From Ruegeria aquimaris (GTDB taxonomy: Bacteria > Pseudomonadota > Alphaproteobacteria > Rhodobacterales > Rhodobacteraceae): a stretch of DNA of 49,704 nt. Location: NCBI RefSeq assembly GCF_025751555.1, contig NZ_JAOWLB010000027.1, forward strand, positions 1 to 49,704, read 5' to 3'. Positions 32,125-41,352 of the stretch are shown here, piece by piece (the stretch's first letter is position 1; every line of letters begins with the position of its first letter). Both the position numbers and the translations under genes were made by a program. The notes below the pieces were generated by a model. It was given only the letters and a program-made list of their open reading frames with translations. It had not been told where the DNA came from and made no database searches.

Positions 32125-33996
32125 ATGGCCGAACAAACCCCCAACACCACCGATACACCCGTGACCGGCTACGCCTGTATCCAGGGCTATCTGCGCACCC
32201 TGAGCGGCGCGCCGGGGGTCTACCGGATGCTCGATGCGCAGGCGCGGGTGCTCTATGTCGGCAAGGCCCGCAATCTGCGCGCCCGGGTGTCGAACTATGC
32301 CCGCCCCGGCCATAGCGCACGGATCGAGCGGATGATCCGCGAGACCGCCTCGATGATGTTCCTGACCACGCGCACCGAGACCGAGGCGCTGCTATTGGAA
32401 CAGAACCTGATCAAGCAGCTCAAGCCGAAATACAACGTGCTGCTCAGAGACGACAAAAGCTTTCCCAATATCCTGGTGGCCAAGGACCATCCGTTTGCCC
32501 AGATCAAGAAACACCGGGGCGCGAAAAAGGAAAAGGGCACCTATTTCGGACCCTTTGCCAGTGCCGGTGCAGTCAACCGCACCCTGAACCAGTTGCAAAA
32601 GGCCTTCCTGCTGCGCAACTGCACCGATGCGGTGTTCGACAGCCGCACCCGGCCCTGCCTGCTTTACCAGATCAAACGCTGTTCGGGGCCGTGCGTGGGG
32701 CTGATCTCCGAGGCCGACTATGCCGCCAGCGTCAAGGATGCCGAACGCTTTCTCTCGGGCCGCTCCACCCGGGTGCAAGAGGAGCTTGCCGCCGAGATGA
32801 TGGCCGCCTCCGAGGCTATGGAGTTCGAACGAGCAGCGGCGTTGCGAGACCGGATCCGCGCGCTGACCACGGTGCAGGGCGCTCAGGGCATCAACCCGCG
32901 CGGCGTGGCCGAGGCGGATGTGGTGGCCCTGCATCTGGAGAACGGCCAGGCCTGTGTGCAGGTCTTTTTCATCCGCGCCAATCAGAACTGGGGCAACCGC
33001 GATTTCTATCCCCGCGTGGGCGAGGACGTCTCGGCAGCCGAGGTGATGGAGGCCTTCCTGGGTCAATTCTATGACAACAAGGAACCGCCCCGGCAGTTGA
33101 TCCTGTCGGACGCGATCGAGAATGCCGACCTGATGACCGAGGCGCTGAGCGAGAAGGCCGGGCGCAAGGTGGAACTTCTGGTGCCCCAGCGCGGCGAAAA
33201 GGCCGAGCTGGTCTCGGGCGCGCTGCGCAACGCGCGCGAGTCGCTGGCCCGGCGGATGTCGGAAAGCGCCACCCAGGCCAAGCTATTGCGCGGTCTGGCC
33301 GAGGCGTTCGACCTGGACGGCCCGCCAAAGCGGATCGAGGTCTATGACAACAGCCATATCCAGGGCACCAACGCGGTCGGCGGCATGATCGTGGCCGGGC
33401 CTGAGGGGCTGATGAAGAACCAGTACCGCAAGTTCAACATCCGGGGCGACGAGCTGACGCCGGGCGACGATTTCGGCATGATGAAAGAGGTGCTGACCCG
33501 CCGGTTCACCCGGTTGCTGAAAGAGGACCCGGACCGCGACAAAGGGCTGTGGCCCGATCTGTTGCTGATCGACGGCGGCGCCGGACAGGTCAGCGCGGTG
33601 CAGGAAATCATGGTGGCGCACGGGGTCGAGGATATTCCGATGGTCGGCGTGGCCAAGGGCGTCGACCGCGACCACGGCAAGGAAGAGTTCCACCGCATCG
33701 GCCAGCGCCCCTTTGCGCTGAAGCGGAACGACCCGGTGCTGTATTTCATCCAGCGGCTTCGGGATGAGGCGCACCGCTTTGCCATCGGGACCCATCGCGC
33801 CAAGCGGGCCAAGGCGGTGAGCGCCACCCCGCTCGACGATATCCCCGGTGTCGGCGCCGCGCGCAAACGGGCGCTTTTGGCGCATTTCGGCAGCGCCAAG
33901 GCAGTGAGCCGTGCGGATCTGGCCGATCTGACCGCGGTCGAGGGTGTCTCCGAAGGGTTGGCGCGGAAAATCTATGACTTCTTCCACGAAAGCTGA
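32125..33996 (+). CDS. uvrC: UvrABC nucleotide excision repair endonuclease subunit C
   Basis: Makes both incisions around bulky DNA lesions bound by UvrB. The 623-residue protein has the full set of domains: GIY-YIG nuclease near the N-terminus ([25 protein letters not shown]), a UVR helical pair for UvrB contact ([18 protein letters not shown] near residue 235), and the RNase H-like endonuclease domain with YDNSHIQG and LLIDGGAGQ. Two helix-hairpin-helix units follow at the C-terminus ([18 protein letters not shown]). A hydrophilic tail precedes the GIY-YIG domain, as is normal in roseobacters. The serine hydrolase gene follows 50 bp downstream. Confidence 0.96.
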   Translation: MAEQTPNTTDTPVTGYACIQGYLRTLSGAPGVYRMLDAQARVLYVGKARNLRARVSNYARPGHSARIERMIRETASMMFLTTRTETEALLLEQNLIKQLKPKYNVLLRDDKSFPNILVAKDHPFAQIKKHRGAKKEKGTYFGPFASAGAVNRTLNQLQKAFLLRNCTDAVFDSRTRPCLLYQIKRCSGPCVGLISEADYAASVKDAERFLSGRSTRVQEELAAEMMAASEAMEFERAAALRDRIRALTTVQGAQGINPRGVAEADVVALHLENGQACVQVFFIRANQNWGNRDFYPRVGEDVSAAEVMEAFLGQFYDNKEPPRQLILSDAIENADLMTEALSEKAGRKVELLVPQRGEKAELVSGALRNARESLARRMSESATQAKLLRGLAEAFDLDGPPKRIEVYDNSHIQGTNAVGGMIVAGPEGLMKNQYRKFNIRGDELTPGDDFGMMKEVLTRRFTRLLKEDPDRDKGLWPDLLLIDGGAGQVSAVQEIMVAHGVEDIPMVGVAKGVDRDHGKEEFHRIGQRPFALKRNDPVLYFIQRLRDEAHRFAIGTHRAKRAKAVSATPLDDIPGVGAARKRALLAHFGSAKAVSRADLADLTAVEGVSEGLARKIYDFFHES

Positions 33997-34046
33997 CTTG
34001 CCTTTCGCGCCTGCCTGCGGTTGGGTCTGACCTGGGAGGAAAGCAG

Positions 34047-35207
34047 ATGACATTGATGCAGGGATTTCCACCGGCCGAGGCCGACCGGGCGACGCTGGCG
34101 AACTGGCGGACGCAACCCTATTCGGCTTGGGCGTTTCACCATGTGCGCGAGGTTGTGCCCTCGGCCGAGATCGCCAACGCACCGGGCGATGTCTGGGCGC
34201 TGGACCAGGGTGCGCCGCTGCTGTCGGATGCCGCGATCGAGGATATCCTCGCCCCGACCCTGACCGATGCGCTGGTGGTGCTGCACAAAGGCCGGGTCGT
34301 GCATGAGCTGTATCGCAACGGCATGACCGCCGAGGACCCGCATATCCTGATGTCGGTGTCGAAATCCATGCTCGGCCTCCTTGCCGGTATCCTGGCGAAC
34401 AAGGGTCTGTTGGATCTTGAGGCCGGCATCATCGACTATATCCCCGAACTCGCGCCCACCGCCTATGCCGGGGCGACCGTGCGCCAGGCGCTTGACATGC
34501 GCGTGGGGGTCGAATTCTCGGAAGATTACACCGCCACATCTGGCCCGATCATCGCCTATCGCAAGGCGGCCAACTGGAACGTGGTCGAACCCGGCGAGGT
34601 GGCCCCGGACCTGCGCAGTTTCCAGATGATGCTGACCGCAAGCGACGGCCCGCATGGCGGGCGGTTCCACTATGTCTCGCCGGTGACCGACCTTCTGGCC
34701 TGGGTGATCGAGCGGGCGGCGGGGCGGCGTTATGCCGACCTGATGTCCGAGCATCTGTGGCAGCCGATGGGCGCGGAAAAAGCAGGCTATATCACCGTGG
34801 ACCGGATCGGCGGGCCGCGCGCGGCGGGCGGCATGTGCGTCATCGCCCGCGACCTGGCGCGGGTCGGCCAGCTGATCTGCCAGGGCGGTGCGCGTGCGGA
34901 CGGGCGGCAGGTAATCCCCGCCGCATGGCTGGAGGATATCGCGACCGCAGGCGACCGCGAGGCCTGGACCAGCGGCGATTTTGGCGAGCGTTTCAGCGAT
35001 TTCGACATGGTCTATCGCTCGAAATGGTATGTCCATCCGGGCGAGGCGCCGCTGATCCATGGCATGGGCATTCACGGGCAATACGTCTTTGCCGACCCGG
35101 CGCGCGACCTTGTCGTGGCCTGGATGTCCTGCGAGGCCGAACCCACCAGCGACCGTGCCTTTGGCCTGCGCTACCGGCTGATCCAAGAACTGCGCGCGGC
35201 GCTGTAA
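34047..35207 (+). CDS. Serine hydrolase, class C beta-lactamase-like (NylB/EstB type)
   Basis: A 386-residue penicillin-recognising enzyme-fold hydrolase without signal peptide, so probably cytoplasmic. The nucleophile is Ser103 of SVSK (103-106), the second motif is HYVS in the RFHYVSPVTD loop, and a late GIHGQY provides the HxG of the third motif. A cytoplasmic location and an N-terminal family-like HVREVVPSAEI block point to the 6-aminohexanoate-dimer hydrolase/carboxylesterase branch rather than a beta-lactamase. The gene sits between uvrC and pgsA, which are usually adjacent in this group, so it may be an insertion. AGGA is upstream of ATG 34047. Confidence 0.84.
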   Translation: MTLMQGFPPAEADRATLANWRTQPYSAWAFHHVREVVPSAEIANAPGDVWALDQGAPLLSDAAIEDILAPTLTDALVVLHKGRVVHELYRNGMTAEDPHILMSVSKSMLGLLAGILANKGLLDLEAGIIDYIPELAPTAYAGATVRQALDMRVGVEFSEDYTATSGPIIAYRKAANWNVVEPGEVAPDLRSFQMMLTASDGPHGGRFHYVSPVTDLLAWVIERAAGRRYADLMSEHLWQPMGAEKAGYITVDRIGGPRAAGGMCVIARDLARVGQLICQGGARADGRQVIPAAWLEDIATAGDREAWTSGDFGERFSDFDMVYRSKWYVHPGEAPLIHGMGIHGQYVFADPARDLVVAWMSCEAEPTSDRAFGLRYRLIQELRAAL

Positions 35208-35264
35208 GCGATGCCGCGCGCCTGCCCTCTTTTCCAATCGCCTCGTGCAGGGTAGACCCGTGAC

Positions 35265-35888
35265 ATGAAATGGAACCTGCCCAATATCCTGACCCTGCTG
35301 CGCCTGCTGGCGGCGCCGGGTCTGGCCATCATGTTTCTGTACTTCACCCGGCCCTATGCGGACTGGTTCGCGCTGTTGCTGTTCGTGTCGGCGGCGGTGA
35401 CCGACTGGTTCGACGGTTATCTGGCCCGTGCCTGGAAGCAGGAAACCAAGATGGGCGCGATGCTGGATCCGATCGCCGACAAGGCGATGGTGGTAATCGC
35501 GCTGATGATCCTGGTGGGTTATTCGGCCGAACACTGGACACCCTGGCTGGTGCTGCCCGCCACAGTAATCCTGTTCCGCGAGGTGTTTGTCTCGGGTCTG
35601 CGCGAATATCTCGGTGACGTAGCGGGCACTCTCAAGGTCACCAAACTGGCAAAGTGGAAGACCACTGCGCAGATGATCGCCATCGCCACGCTGTTTTCCC
35701 AGGGAATTTTCGAACACTACCTGTCCAAGCGGCCAGAGGACTTTGCGGACCTCAACTGGGTCGATGTCGGTATGGTCTGGTCGGGGCGTCTGGGCCTGTG
35801 GCTGCTCTGGGTCGCGGCGGCACTGACATTGATCACCGGCTACGACTATCTACGTAAAGCCATGCCGCACCTGAAGGAGACGCGCTGA
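35265..35888 (+). CDS. pgsA: CDP-diacylglycerol-glycerol-3-phosphate 3-phosphatidyltransferase
   Basis: Inner-membrane enzyme that makes phosphatidylglycerol phosphate from CDP-diacylglycerol and glycerol 3-phosphate. The CDP-alcohol transferase signature is complete: Asp47, Asp50, Gly51, Ala54-Arg55, Gly64, Asp68 and Asp72, in TDWFDGYLARAW and GAMLDPIADK. Several hydrophobic helices flank it. The start MKWNLPNILTLLR is canonical. Its stop shares a base with the start of moaD (TGATG), so translation is coupled. Confidence 0.95.
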   Translation: MKWNLPNILTLLRLLAAPGLAIMFLYFTRPYADWFALLLFVSAAVTDWFDGYLARAWKQETKMGAMLDPIADKAMVVIALMILVGYSAEHWTPWLVLPATVILFREVFVSGLREYLGDVAGTLKVTKLAKWKTTAQMIAIATLFSQGIFEHYLSKRPEDFADLNWVDVGMVWSGRLGLWLLWVAAALTLITGYDYLRKAMPHLKETR

Positions 35889-36133
35889 TGGATGTACTCT
35901 ATTTCGCCTGGGTCCGCGAACGGATCGGCATCCCGCGCGAGCGGGTCGAGACCGGCGCCGAAACCGTGGCGCAGCTGGTCGAGGAGTTGCGCGCCCGCGA
36001 GCCGCGCTACGAGGCGGCCTTTGCCGATCTCAGCGCCCTGCGGGTGGCGCTGGATCAGGACCTAGCCGATTTCGACGCATCGCTGGCCGGTGTGCGCGAG
36101 GTGGCGTTCTTTCCGCCGATGACCGGGGGCTGA
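35888..36133 (+). CDS. moaD: Molybdopterin synthase sulfur carrier subunit
   Basis: Ubiquitin-like carrier of 81 residues whose C-terminal Gly-Gly (MTGG) is adenylated and thiocarboxylated to supply sulfur for the dithiolene of molybdopterin. It has the usual MDVLYFAWVRERIG start and FFPPMTGG tail. It is coupled to pgsA by a one-base overlap and to moaE by a 5-bp gap, a pairing typical for this subunit complex. The partner MoaE is encoded next. Confidence 0.95.
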   Translation: MDVLYFAWVRERIGIPRERVETGAETVAQLVEELRAREPRYEAAFADLSALRVALDQDLADFDASLAGVREVAFFPPMTGG

Positions 36134-36138
36134 TCGCG

Positions 36139-36582
36139 ATGCGCGTGGTGGTGCAGCAGGAACCCTTTGACCTTGGCGCCGAGGCCAACGCCTTTGCCGC
36201 CGCCGATACCGGCATGGGCGCCATCGTGACCTTTACCGGTGTCGTGCGCGACCTGGCGCGCGGCGACCTGGATGTGATGGAGATCGAGCATTATCCGGGC
36301 ATGACCGAAAAGGCGCTGACCAAGATCGCGACCGAGGCGCAGGAACGCTGGTCGCTGGGCGATGTGCTGGTGATCCACCGCTATGGCCGCCTTGCCCCTG
36401 GCGACCGCATCATGATGGTGGCCACCGCCGCGCCCCATCGCAAGGATGCGTTCGAGGCGGCCGAATACCTGATGGATTACCTGAAATCCCGCGCGCCGTT
36501 CTGGAAAAAGGAAATCACCGGGGCTGGTGCCGGTTGGGTCGCCGCCAAGGACGAGGACGAAGACGCCCTGACCCGGTGGTGA
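36139..36582 (+). CDS. moaE: Molybdopterin synthase catalytic subunit
   Basis: A 147-residue partner of MoaD; converts precursor Z (cPMP) to molybdopterin in the cytoplasm. Key blocks are GAIVTFTGVVRD, a conserved Glu/His stretch EIEHYPGM, HRYGRLAPGD, and the catalytic-pocket WKKE near residue 115. It ends with ALTRW, as expected. Convergent with pxpA with only 4 bp between stops, so no conventional terminator fits between them. Confidence 0.95.
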   Translation: MRVVVQQEPFDLGAEANAFAAADTGMGAIVTFTGVVRDLARGDLDVMEIEHYPGMTEKALTKIATEAQERWSLGDVLVIHRYGRLAPGDRIMMVATAAPHRKDAFEAAEYLMDYLKSRAPFWKKEITGAGAGWVAAKDEDEDALTRW

Positions 36583-36586
36583 GACC

Positions 36587-37348
36587 CTAGCGTTCGAACT
36601 TTGTCACCTCTACCCCGCCCTCTTCCAGGCAGGCCCGCACCGAGCGGGCGATCTGGACCGCCGTCGGCCCGTCGCCATGCAGGCAGATGGTGTCGACCGA
36701 GGTCTCAAGATGCTTGCCGCTTTCGGTGATGATCGCACCCGCCCGCACCATCTTTAGCATACGCGGCCCGGCGATATGTGGATCGTGGATCACCGCGCCG
36801 GGCAGCGACCGGTCGACCAGCGTGCCGTTGTCGTTATAGGCGCGGTCGGCAAAGATCTCGCCCACCCATTTGCAGCCCAGTTCGCGCACTGCCTGTTCCT
36901 GTTTGGTGACCGCCAGCACCATGATGATGATGTCGGGGTCCACGTCCAGCGCACCCAGGTAACAGGCGCGCGCCATGTCCTGATCGACCGAGCACATGTT
37001 GGCCAGCGCCCCATGCAATTTCAGATGCCGGACCTGCGTGCCCACCGCCCGCGCGATGCCCAGCGCCGCGCCCAGCTGATAGCGCACCATGTTGCGCAGG
37101 CTGTCATGCGGCACCTTCATGTTGCGGCGACCGAACCCTTGCAGGTCGGGAAAACCCGGATGCGCGCCGATGCCCACGCCGTTTTCCGCCGCAAGCGCCA
37201 TGGTTTTCGCCATCACGTCCGGGTCGCCCGCATGAAAGCCGCAGGCGATATTGGCCGAGGTGATGATTTTCAGCAGGCTGTCATCGTCGCCCATCTTCCA
37301 CGGGCCAAAGCTTTCGCCCATGTCGGCGTTCAGGTCCACTTGGGTCAT
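36587..37348 (-). CDS. pxpA: 5-oxoprolinase subunit A, LamB/YcsF family
   Basis: One of three subunits of the prokaryotic ATP-dependent 5-oxoprolinase that opens 5-oxoproline to glutamate. The 253-residue protein begins MTQVDLNADMGESFGPW and keeps IACGFHAGDP, GAHPGFPD and KLHGAL, the metal- and substrate-binding blocks. I chose ATG 37348 because GAGGAG lies 6 bases upstream; the alternative six codons earlier contains that sequence. Last gene of the long minus-strand operon that starts at dadA. Family assignment is sure; which lactam it uses here is open. Confidence 0.92.
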   Translation of the reverse strand: MTQVDLNADMGESFGPWKMGDDDSLLKIITSANIACGFHAGDPDVMAKTMALAAENGVGIGAHPGFPDLQGFGRRNMKVPHDSLRNMVRYQLGAALGIARAVGTQVRHLKLHGALANMCSVDQDMARACYLGALDVDPDIIIMVLAVTKQEQAVRELGCKWVGEIFADRAYNDNGTLVDRSLPGAVIHDPHIAGPRMLKMVRAGAIITESGKHLETSVDTICLHGDGPTAVQIARSVRACLEEGGVEVTKFER

Positions 37349-37358
37349 GGAATGCTCC

Positions 37359-38357
37359 TCAGTCATTGGCGGACACGACGCCGCTGATCAGTTGGTAGGA
37401 CAGAAGATCGGGAATGTCATGCGGGTCGCGTACCAAGGGTTCGACCCGCGAGCTGAGGCGCGCAAGGTCCTTGAGCCAGGCCGCATGCAGGGTGACCGCC
37501 TCGTCGAGCGGGACAAAGCGGAAGCGCATCGCGCCCCCCGGCGGCGTCTGCGCCGCGCGCGGCAGGTCACAGGGCAGCACGGTGGCGATGCGGGGATAGC
37601 CGCCGGTGGTCTGGCATTCGGGCAACAGGATGAACGGGTTGCCGGTGCCGGTCATCTGGATGTCACCGGGCGAAATCACCTCGGACAGGATGTTGAGCTG
37701 CCCTTTGGCGGCAAAGCCCGGCCCGTCGCTGTCCAGCTGCATCCCCATCCGGTTGGCGCGCGGGCCACGGCGGAACTCGGTCGCCTCGAACCGGGCCAGC
37801 GTCTCACCATCGAACAGCGCGGTCTGGAAGCTGGCCACCACCCGCAGGGTGCCGCCGCCGAACCGGTCCTCGGCGGCGATCTTCATGCCCGTCTCGCCCT
37901 TGTCCGGCCCGTTTGCCAGTGTGTCGCCCACCGCCACCGCGCGACCGACCCGCGCCGCCAGATGCGCCGAGCGCGAGCCGAGGAAAGGCTCGGTCGCGAT
38001 GCCGCCACCCAGGTGCAGGTATCCGTATCCGCCGCGCAGCACCGCGCCGATGCTCAGCCGCTGGCCCTTGGCCAAAGCATGCGAGGCGTTCCAGGCGACC
38101 GGGCTGCCGTCGATGCTGGCCTGCATGGGCGCGCCGGTGAGCGCGATGCGCAAGGGCGCTGTGGCCTCGAATTCACCGCCCATACCAGCCATCTCCAGCG
38201 CCGCCAGATCGGGTTTCTGACGCAAAAGCGCAGCCCCTTCGTAAAGCGCGCGCAGATCGGCCGCGCCCGAGCGGGACAGGCCCTGATCCAGGAAGCCTGC
38301 GCGCCCCTGATCCTGGATGGTGCAGGCGGGGCCGATGCGGCGGACAATCAGGCTCAT
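37359..38357 (-). CDS. pxpC: 5-oxoprolinase subunit C, biotin-dependent carboxyltransferase-like
   Basis: A 332-residue AHS2-type protein, homologous to the C-terminal half of allophanate hydrolase/urea carboxylase. The family start IVRRIGPACTIQDQGR, GMSRSGAADLRALYEG-like helix text, GGYGYLHLGGGIA and the TGGYPRIATVLPCDLP block are present. It works with PxpB in activating the lactam carbonyl by phosphorylation. The start overlaps the pxpB stop by four bases, and the gene ends 10 bp before the pxpA start. No biotin-attachment motif is present, as is usual for this subunit. Confidence 0.9.
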   Translation of the reverse strand: MSLIVRRIGPACTIQDQGRAGFLDQGLSRSGAADLRALYEGAALLRQKPDLAALEMAGMGGEFEATAPLRIALTGAPMQASIDGSPVAWNASHALAKGQRLSIGAVLRGGYGYLHLGGGIATEPFLGSRSAHLAARVGRAVAVGDTLANGPDKGETGMKIAAEDRFGGGTLRVVASFQTALFDGETLARFEATEFRRGPRANRMGMQLDSDGPGFAAKGQLNILSEVISPGDIQMTGTGNPFILLPECQTTGGYPRIATVLPCDLPRAAQTPPGGAMRFRFVPLDEAVTLHAAWLKDLARLSSRVEPLVRDPHDIPDLLSYQLISGVVSAND

Positions 38358-39103
38358 GCCTCGATCTCCTCGACCGTGGCACCGCCGGTACCGTCCTCGT
38401 TATGGACGCGGATATGGTCCAGTTCCGCCCGCTCGATGGGTTCGAACACCATCTCGTCGCCGGGGTTGAGGGCAAATGTCCATTCCATCCCCGGACGGAA
38501 GCAGCGGAACGCGGTCTGTCCGATATGGCGCCAGCCTGTGGGCGTTGGTCCGGCAAAGACGATGAGCTGGCGGATGGCGCAGACCAGCGCGCCCTCGGGC
38601 ACCATCGGGGTCAGCTGTTGCAGGCGGGGAATGTCGAACTCGGGTGCCAGCGGACCCAGATAGGGCTGGCCGGGGGCAAAGCCGATGGTCAGCACCCGCA
38701 CGCGCGACTGCGCCAGACGGCGGACCGCCTCATCGACGTCCAGACCGGCGGCGGCGGCTGCGTCTTCAAGCTGCGGCGCCAGATCGGTGCCATAGACCGT
38801 GGGCACCCGCCACAGTTTGCGGCCCGAGGGCAGCGGCGCGGCGTACCAATCGCGTTCGGCCAGCAGGGCGGCCAGCCGCGCCTGCACCTCGGCATGGCTC
38901 AGGCGCAGCGGGTCAAAACGCAGATAGGCCGAGGCGAGCGAGGTCGAGCTTTCCACCACGCCCTCCCACCCGGCCTCGTGTAGCGCACCGCGAAAGGCCA
39001 GCGCGGCGCGGTTCGACGGCTCGGTCATGGTGTCGGCAAAGGTGACAAGCACGCCATCAAGGCCGACGGTCCGGATCAGGGGAAAGGGGTCAGCGCGGGT
39101 CAT
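38354..39103 (-). CDS. pxpB: 5-oxoprolinase subunit B, allophanate hydrolase subunit 1-like
   Basis: A 249-residue AHS1-type (cyclophilin-like) protein with the typical FAPGQPYLGPL, RVPTVYGTDLAPQLED and RQLIVFAGPTPTGWRHIG blocks. Its start lies inside the end of the upstream carrier gene (14-bp overlap), and its stop overlaps the pxpC start by 4 bp, so all are translationally coupled. The protein is longer at the C-terminus than many PxpB proteins (about 35 residues with EPIERAELD). Partner of PxpC and PxpA in ATP-dependent ring opening of 5-oxoproline-like lactams. Confidence 0.9.
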   Translation of the reverse strand: MTRADPFPLIRTVGLDGVLVTFADTMTEPSNRAALAFRGALHEAGWEGVVESSTSLASAYLRFDPLRLSHAEVQARLAALLAERDWYAAPLPSGRKLWRVPTVYGTDLAPQLEDAAAAAGLDVDEAVRRLAQSRVRVLTIGFAPGQPYLGPLAPEFDIPRLQQLTPMVPEGALVCAIRQLIVFAGPTPTGWRHIGQTAFRCFRPGMEWTFALNPGDEMVFEPIERAELDHIRVHNEDGTGGATVEEIEA

Positions 39104-40010
39104 AGAGCCTCCGCATCAGGGTCGGGGTCAGATACATGGGAAACTGGTAGCATCCCAGAAAGATCAAGAGCGGGTCGGTCGCCTCGGGCGGCAGGGCCAC
39201 CAGAAACAGCGCGAAATTGCGGTTGCCCGCGACAATCGAGGTCGGCACCGGGTCGGGCCGGCCGGTGGCGCGCAGGAACGCAAAGCACAGGATCTGGCCC
39301 CCGAAATTGATCGCAAAGGCGGCGGCAAGCCAAAAGGCCAGCTCGGCCGGGCGCTCGGCCAGCGCGGGCCGGATCGCCGACATCAGCGCCACCACCACAA
39401 CGGCCAGCGCGATCACCGTCAGCCCGTCGACCGCGCGGCGGTTGATCTCCGACAGATGTCGCGCGCCCCAGTGGCGCAGGGCAAAGCCCAGACCGGCGGC
39501 GGCAAGGATCACCGCCAACAGCCGCAGCGCCGCCGCCAGCACGGCAGCCAGGTCGCCGAACTCGGGCAGGAACCAGAACACCGGAATCGCCGTCAGCGGC
39601 AACAGCGCGGTGCCCAGGATGAGAAGGCGCAGCGCCGGGGCCGGGTCCTGCCGCAGCAGGATGGTGAAATTCGCCGATCCGGTGACCGAAGGCGCCGCCA
39701 GCACCAGTGCCGCAGCCAGCGCCAGCGGCGTCATCGGCAGGCCGATGAGCTTCAACAGCAGCAGGAAACCCAGCGGCAGCGCCAGTTGCAGGACCAGCAC
39801 CGCCCGGGCGGTGCGGGTCAGGTCGTTGAGCTTGCCCGCCGCATCGACCGGGCCGATGCGAAAGGCGGTGAGGAACAGCAGGAATGCCACCAGCTCGGGG
39901 ATCCAAGGCCGCATCGCGGCCGCCACCCCCGGCAGGGCAAGCCCGGCAACCAGGCCCGCGATGAGGCCAAGCTTGCCATGCCGGGCGATGAAGGCCAGCG
40001 CCTGTTGCAT
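39090..40010 (-). CDS. Membrane carrier, bile acid:sodium symporter (BASS)-like
   Basis: A 306-residue inner-membrane protein with about nine to ten hydrophobic helices. AAAMRPWIPELVAFLLFLTAF near the start, the APSVTGSANF loop, and SIVAGNRNFALFLVALP match the SBF/BASS fold, in which the second crossover region carries the Na+ and substrate sites. Similarity is distant and the family is assigned from fold-like features only. It lies between dctM and pxpB in the same operon, so it probably moves a substrate or product of the pathway (possibly as efflux). The start follows the dctM stop with a 27-bp gap. Confidence 0.7.
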   Translation of the reverse strand: MQQALAFIARHGKLGLIAGLVAGLALPGVAAAMRPWIPELVAFLLFLTAFRIGPVDAAGKLNDLTRTARAVLVLQLALPLGFLLLLKLIGLPMTPLALAAALVLAAPSVTGSANFTILLRQDPAPALRLLILGTALLPLTAIPVFWFLPEFGDLAAVLAAALRLLAVILAAAGLGFALRHWGARHLSEINRRAVDGLTVIALAVVVVALMSAIRPALAERPAELAFWLAAAFAINFGGQILCFAFLRATGRPDPVPTSIVAGNRNFALFLVALPPEATDPLLIFLGCYQFPMYLTPTLMRRLYDPR

Positions 40011-40037
40011 CCTGCCGTTCCTCTCGGACCATTCTCG

Positions 40038-41348
40038 TCAGCTAGGTCGCGCTCTGATGTTCTCGGGCAGCCATGTGGCCAGATCCGGGAAGGCGATGAG
40101 AACGAAGACCATCAGAACCATGATCAGGAACATCGGGATCGCGGCGCGGGCGATGAACCCCATCTGGTGTTCGGTCATGCCTTGCAGCACAAACAGATTG
40201 AACCCGATCGGCGGCGTGATCTGCGCCATCTCGACCACCACGACGATGAAGATACCGAACCAGATCAGGTCGATCCCCGCCTCGCGGATCATCGGCTCGA
40301 CCACCGCCATTGTCAGCACCACCGAAGAGATACCGTCGAGGAAACAGCCCAGGATGATGTAGAACACCAGGAGCACCATCAACAGCTCGAACCGGCTCAG
40401 CTCGAAACTGGCGATCAGGTCGGCCAGGCCGCGCGGCAACCCGGTAAAGCCCATGCTGAGCGACAGAAAGGCCGCGCCCGCGAGGATCAGCGCGATCATC
40501 GCCGAGGTGCGCACCGCCCCCATCAGGCTTTCGACAAAGGTGCCCCAGTTGAGCGACCCCTGCCCCGCCGCCAGCACCAGCGCGCCGATGACGCCAAAGG
40601 CGGCTGCCTCGGTCGCAGTGGCAAAGCCCAGGTACATCGACCCGATCACCACGATGATCAGCAGCATGACCGGGATCAGAAAGCGCGAGTTCTGCACCTT
40701 TTCAAAGAAGCTCATCTTTGGTTCCGGTGCCGGGTTCCAGTTCGACGACACTTTGGAATAGATCGCCACATAGGTCATGAACATCAGCGCCAGCACCAGC
40801 CCGGGCAGGATGCCCGCAAAGAACAGCTTGGTGATGGATTCGTTGATGGTCACGCCATAGACGATCAGCGTCAGCGACGGCGGGATCATCAGGCCCAGCG
40901 TGGCCGCGCCCGCCAGGGTTCCGATCACCATCCGCTCGGGATAGCCGCGTTTGCGCAATTCGGGGATCGACATCTTGCCCACGGTGGTCAGCGTTGCCGC
41001 CGAGGACCCCGAGACCGCCGCAAACACGGTGCAGCCCACGATGTTGGTATGCACCAGCCCGCCCGGCAGCCGCGCCATCCAGGGCGAAAGGCCACGGAAC
41101 ATGTCCTCGGACAGTCGCGTTCGGTATAATATCTCGCCCATCCAGATGAAGAGCGGCAGCGCCGTCAGCGTCCAGCTGGAGGCCGAGCGCCAGATCACCG
41201 TGATCATCGCGTCCCCCGTGGGGCGCGAGGTAAACAGCTCCATCCCCACATAGGCGACGCCCAGCAGCGCGAGGCCGACCCAGACACCAGAGCCCAGAAG
41301 CAGGAACAGGACGAAGAGAAACAGTGCAATCGGGATCAGTTGTTCCAT
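40038..41348 (-). CDS. dctM: TRAP transporter large permease
   Basis: A 436-residue inner-membrane protein with about twelve hydrophobic helices. It is the transport channel of a TRAP uptake system that uses a Na+ or H+ gradient. Family motifs include GSGVWVGLALLG, GCTVFAAVSGSSAATLTTVGKMSIPELRKRGYPERM (shared with known DctM signatures), IPPSLTLIVYG and the TPPIGFNLFVLQG loop near the C-terminus. The start is 4 bp after dctQ; together with dctQ and dctP it completes a three-part transporter. Substrate specificity comes from DctP and cannot be read from this subunit. Confidence 0.93.
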   Translation of the reverse strand: MEQLIPIALFLFVLFLLLGSGVWVGLALLGVAYVGMELFTSRPTGDAMITVIWRSASSWTLTALPLFIWMGEILYRTRLSEDMFRGLSPWMARLPGGLVHTNIVGCTVFAAVSGSSAATLTTVGKMSIPELRKRGYPERMVIGTLAGAATLGLMIPPSLTLIVYGVTINESITKLFFAGILPGLVLALMFMTYVAIYSKVSSNWNPAPEPKMSFFEKVQNSRFLIPVMLLIIVVIGSMYLGFATATEAAAFGVIGALVLAAGQGSLNWGTFVESLMGAVRTSAMIALILAGAAFLSLSMGFTGLPRGLADLIASFELSRFELLMVLLVFYIILGCFLDGISSVVLTMAVVEPMIREAGIDLIWFGIFIVVVVEMAQITPPIGFNLFVLQGMTEHQMGFIARAAIPMFLIMVLMVFVLIAFPDLATWLPENIRARPS

Positions 41349-41352
41349 GTCC

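Noticed and set aside
39027-41129. 700-residue plus-strand open frame opposite the carrier and dctM
   Set aside because: Gln/Arg/His-rich low-complexity text typical of the reverse complement of membrane-protein genes.
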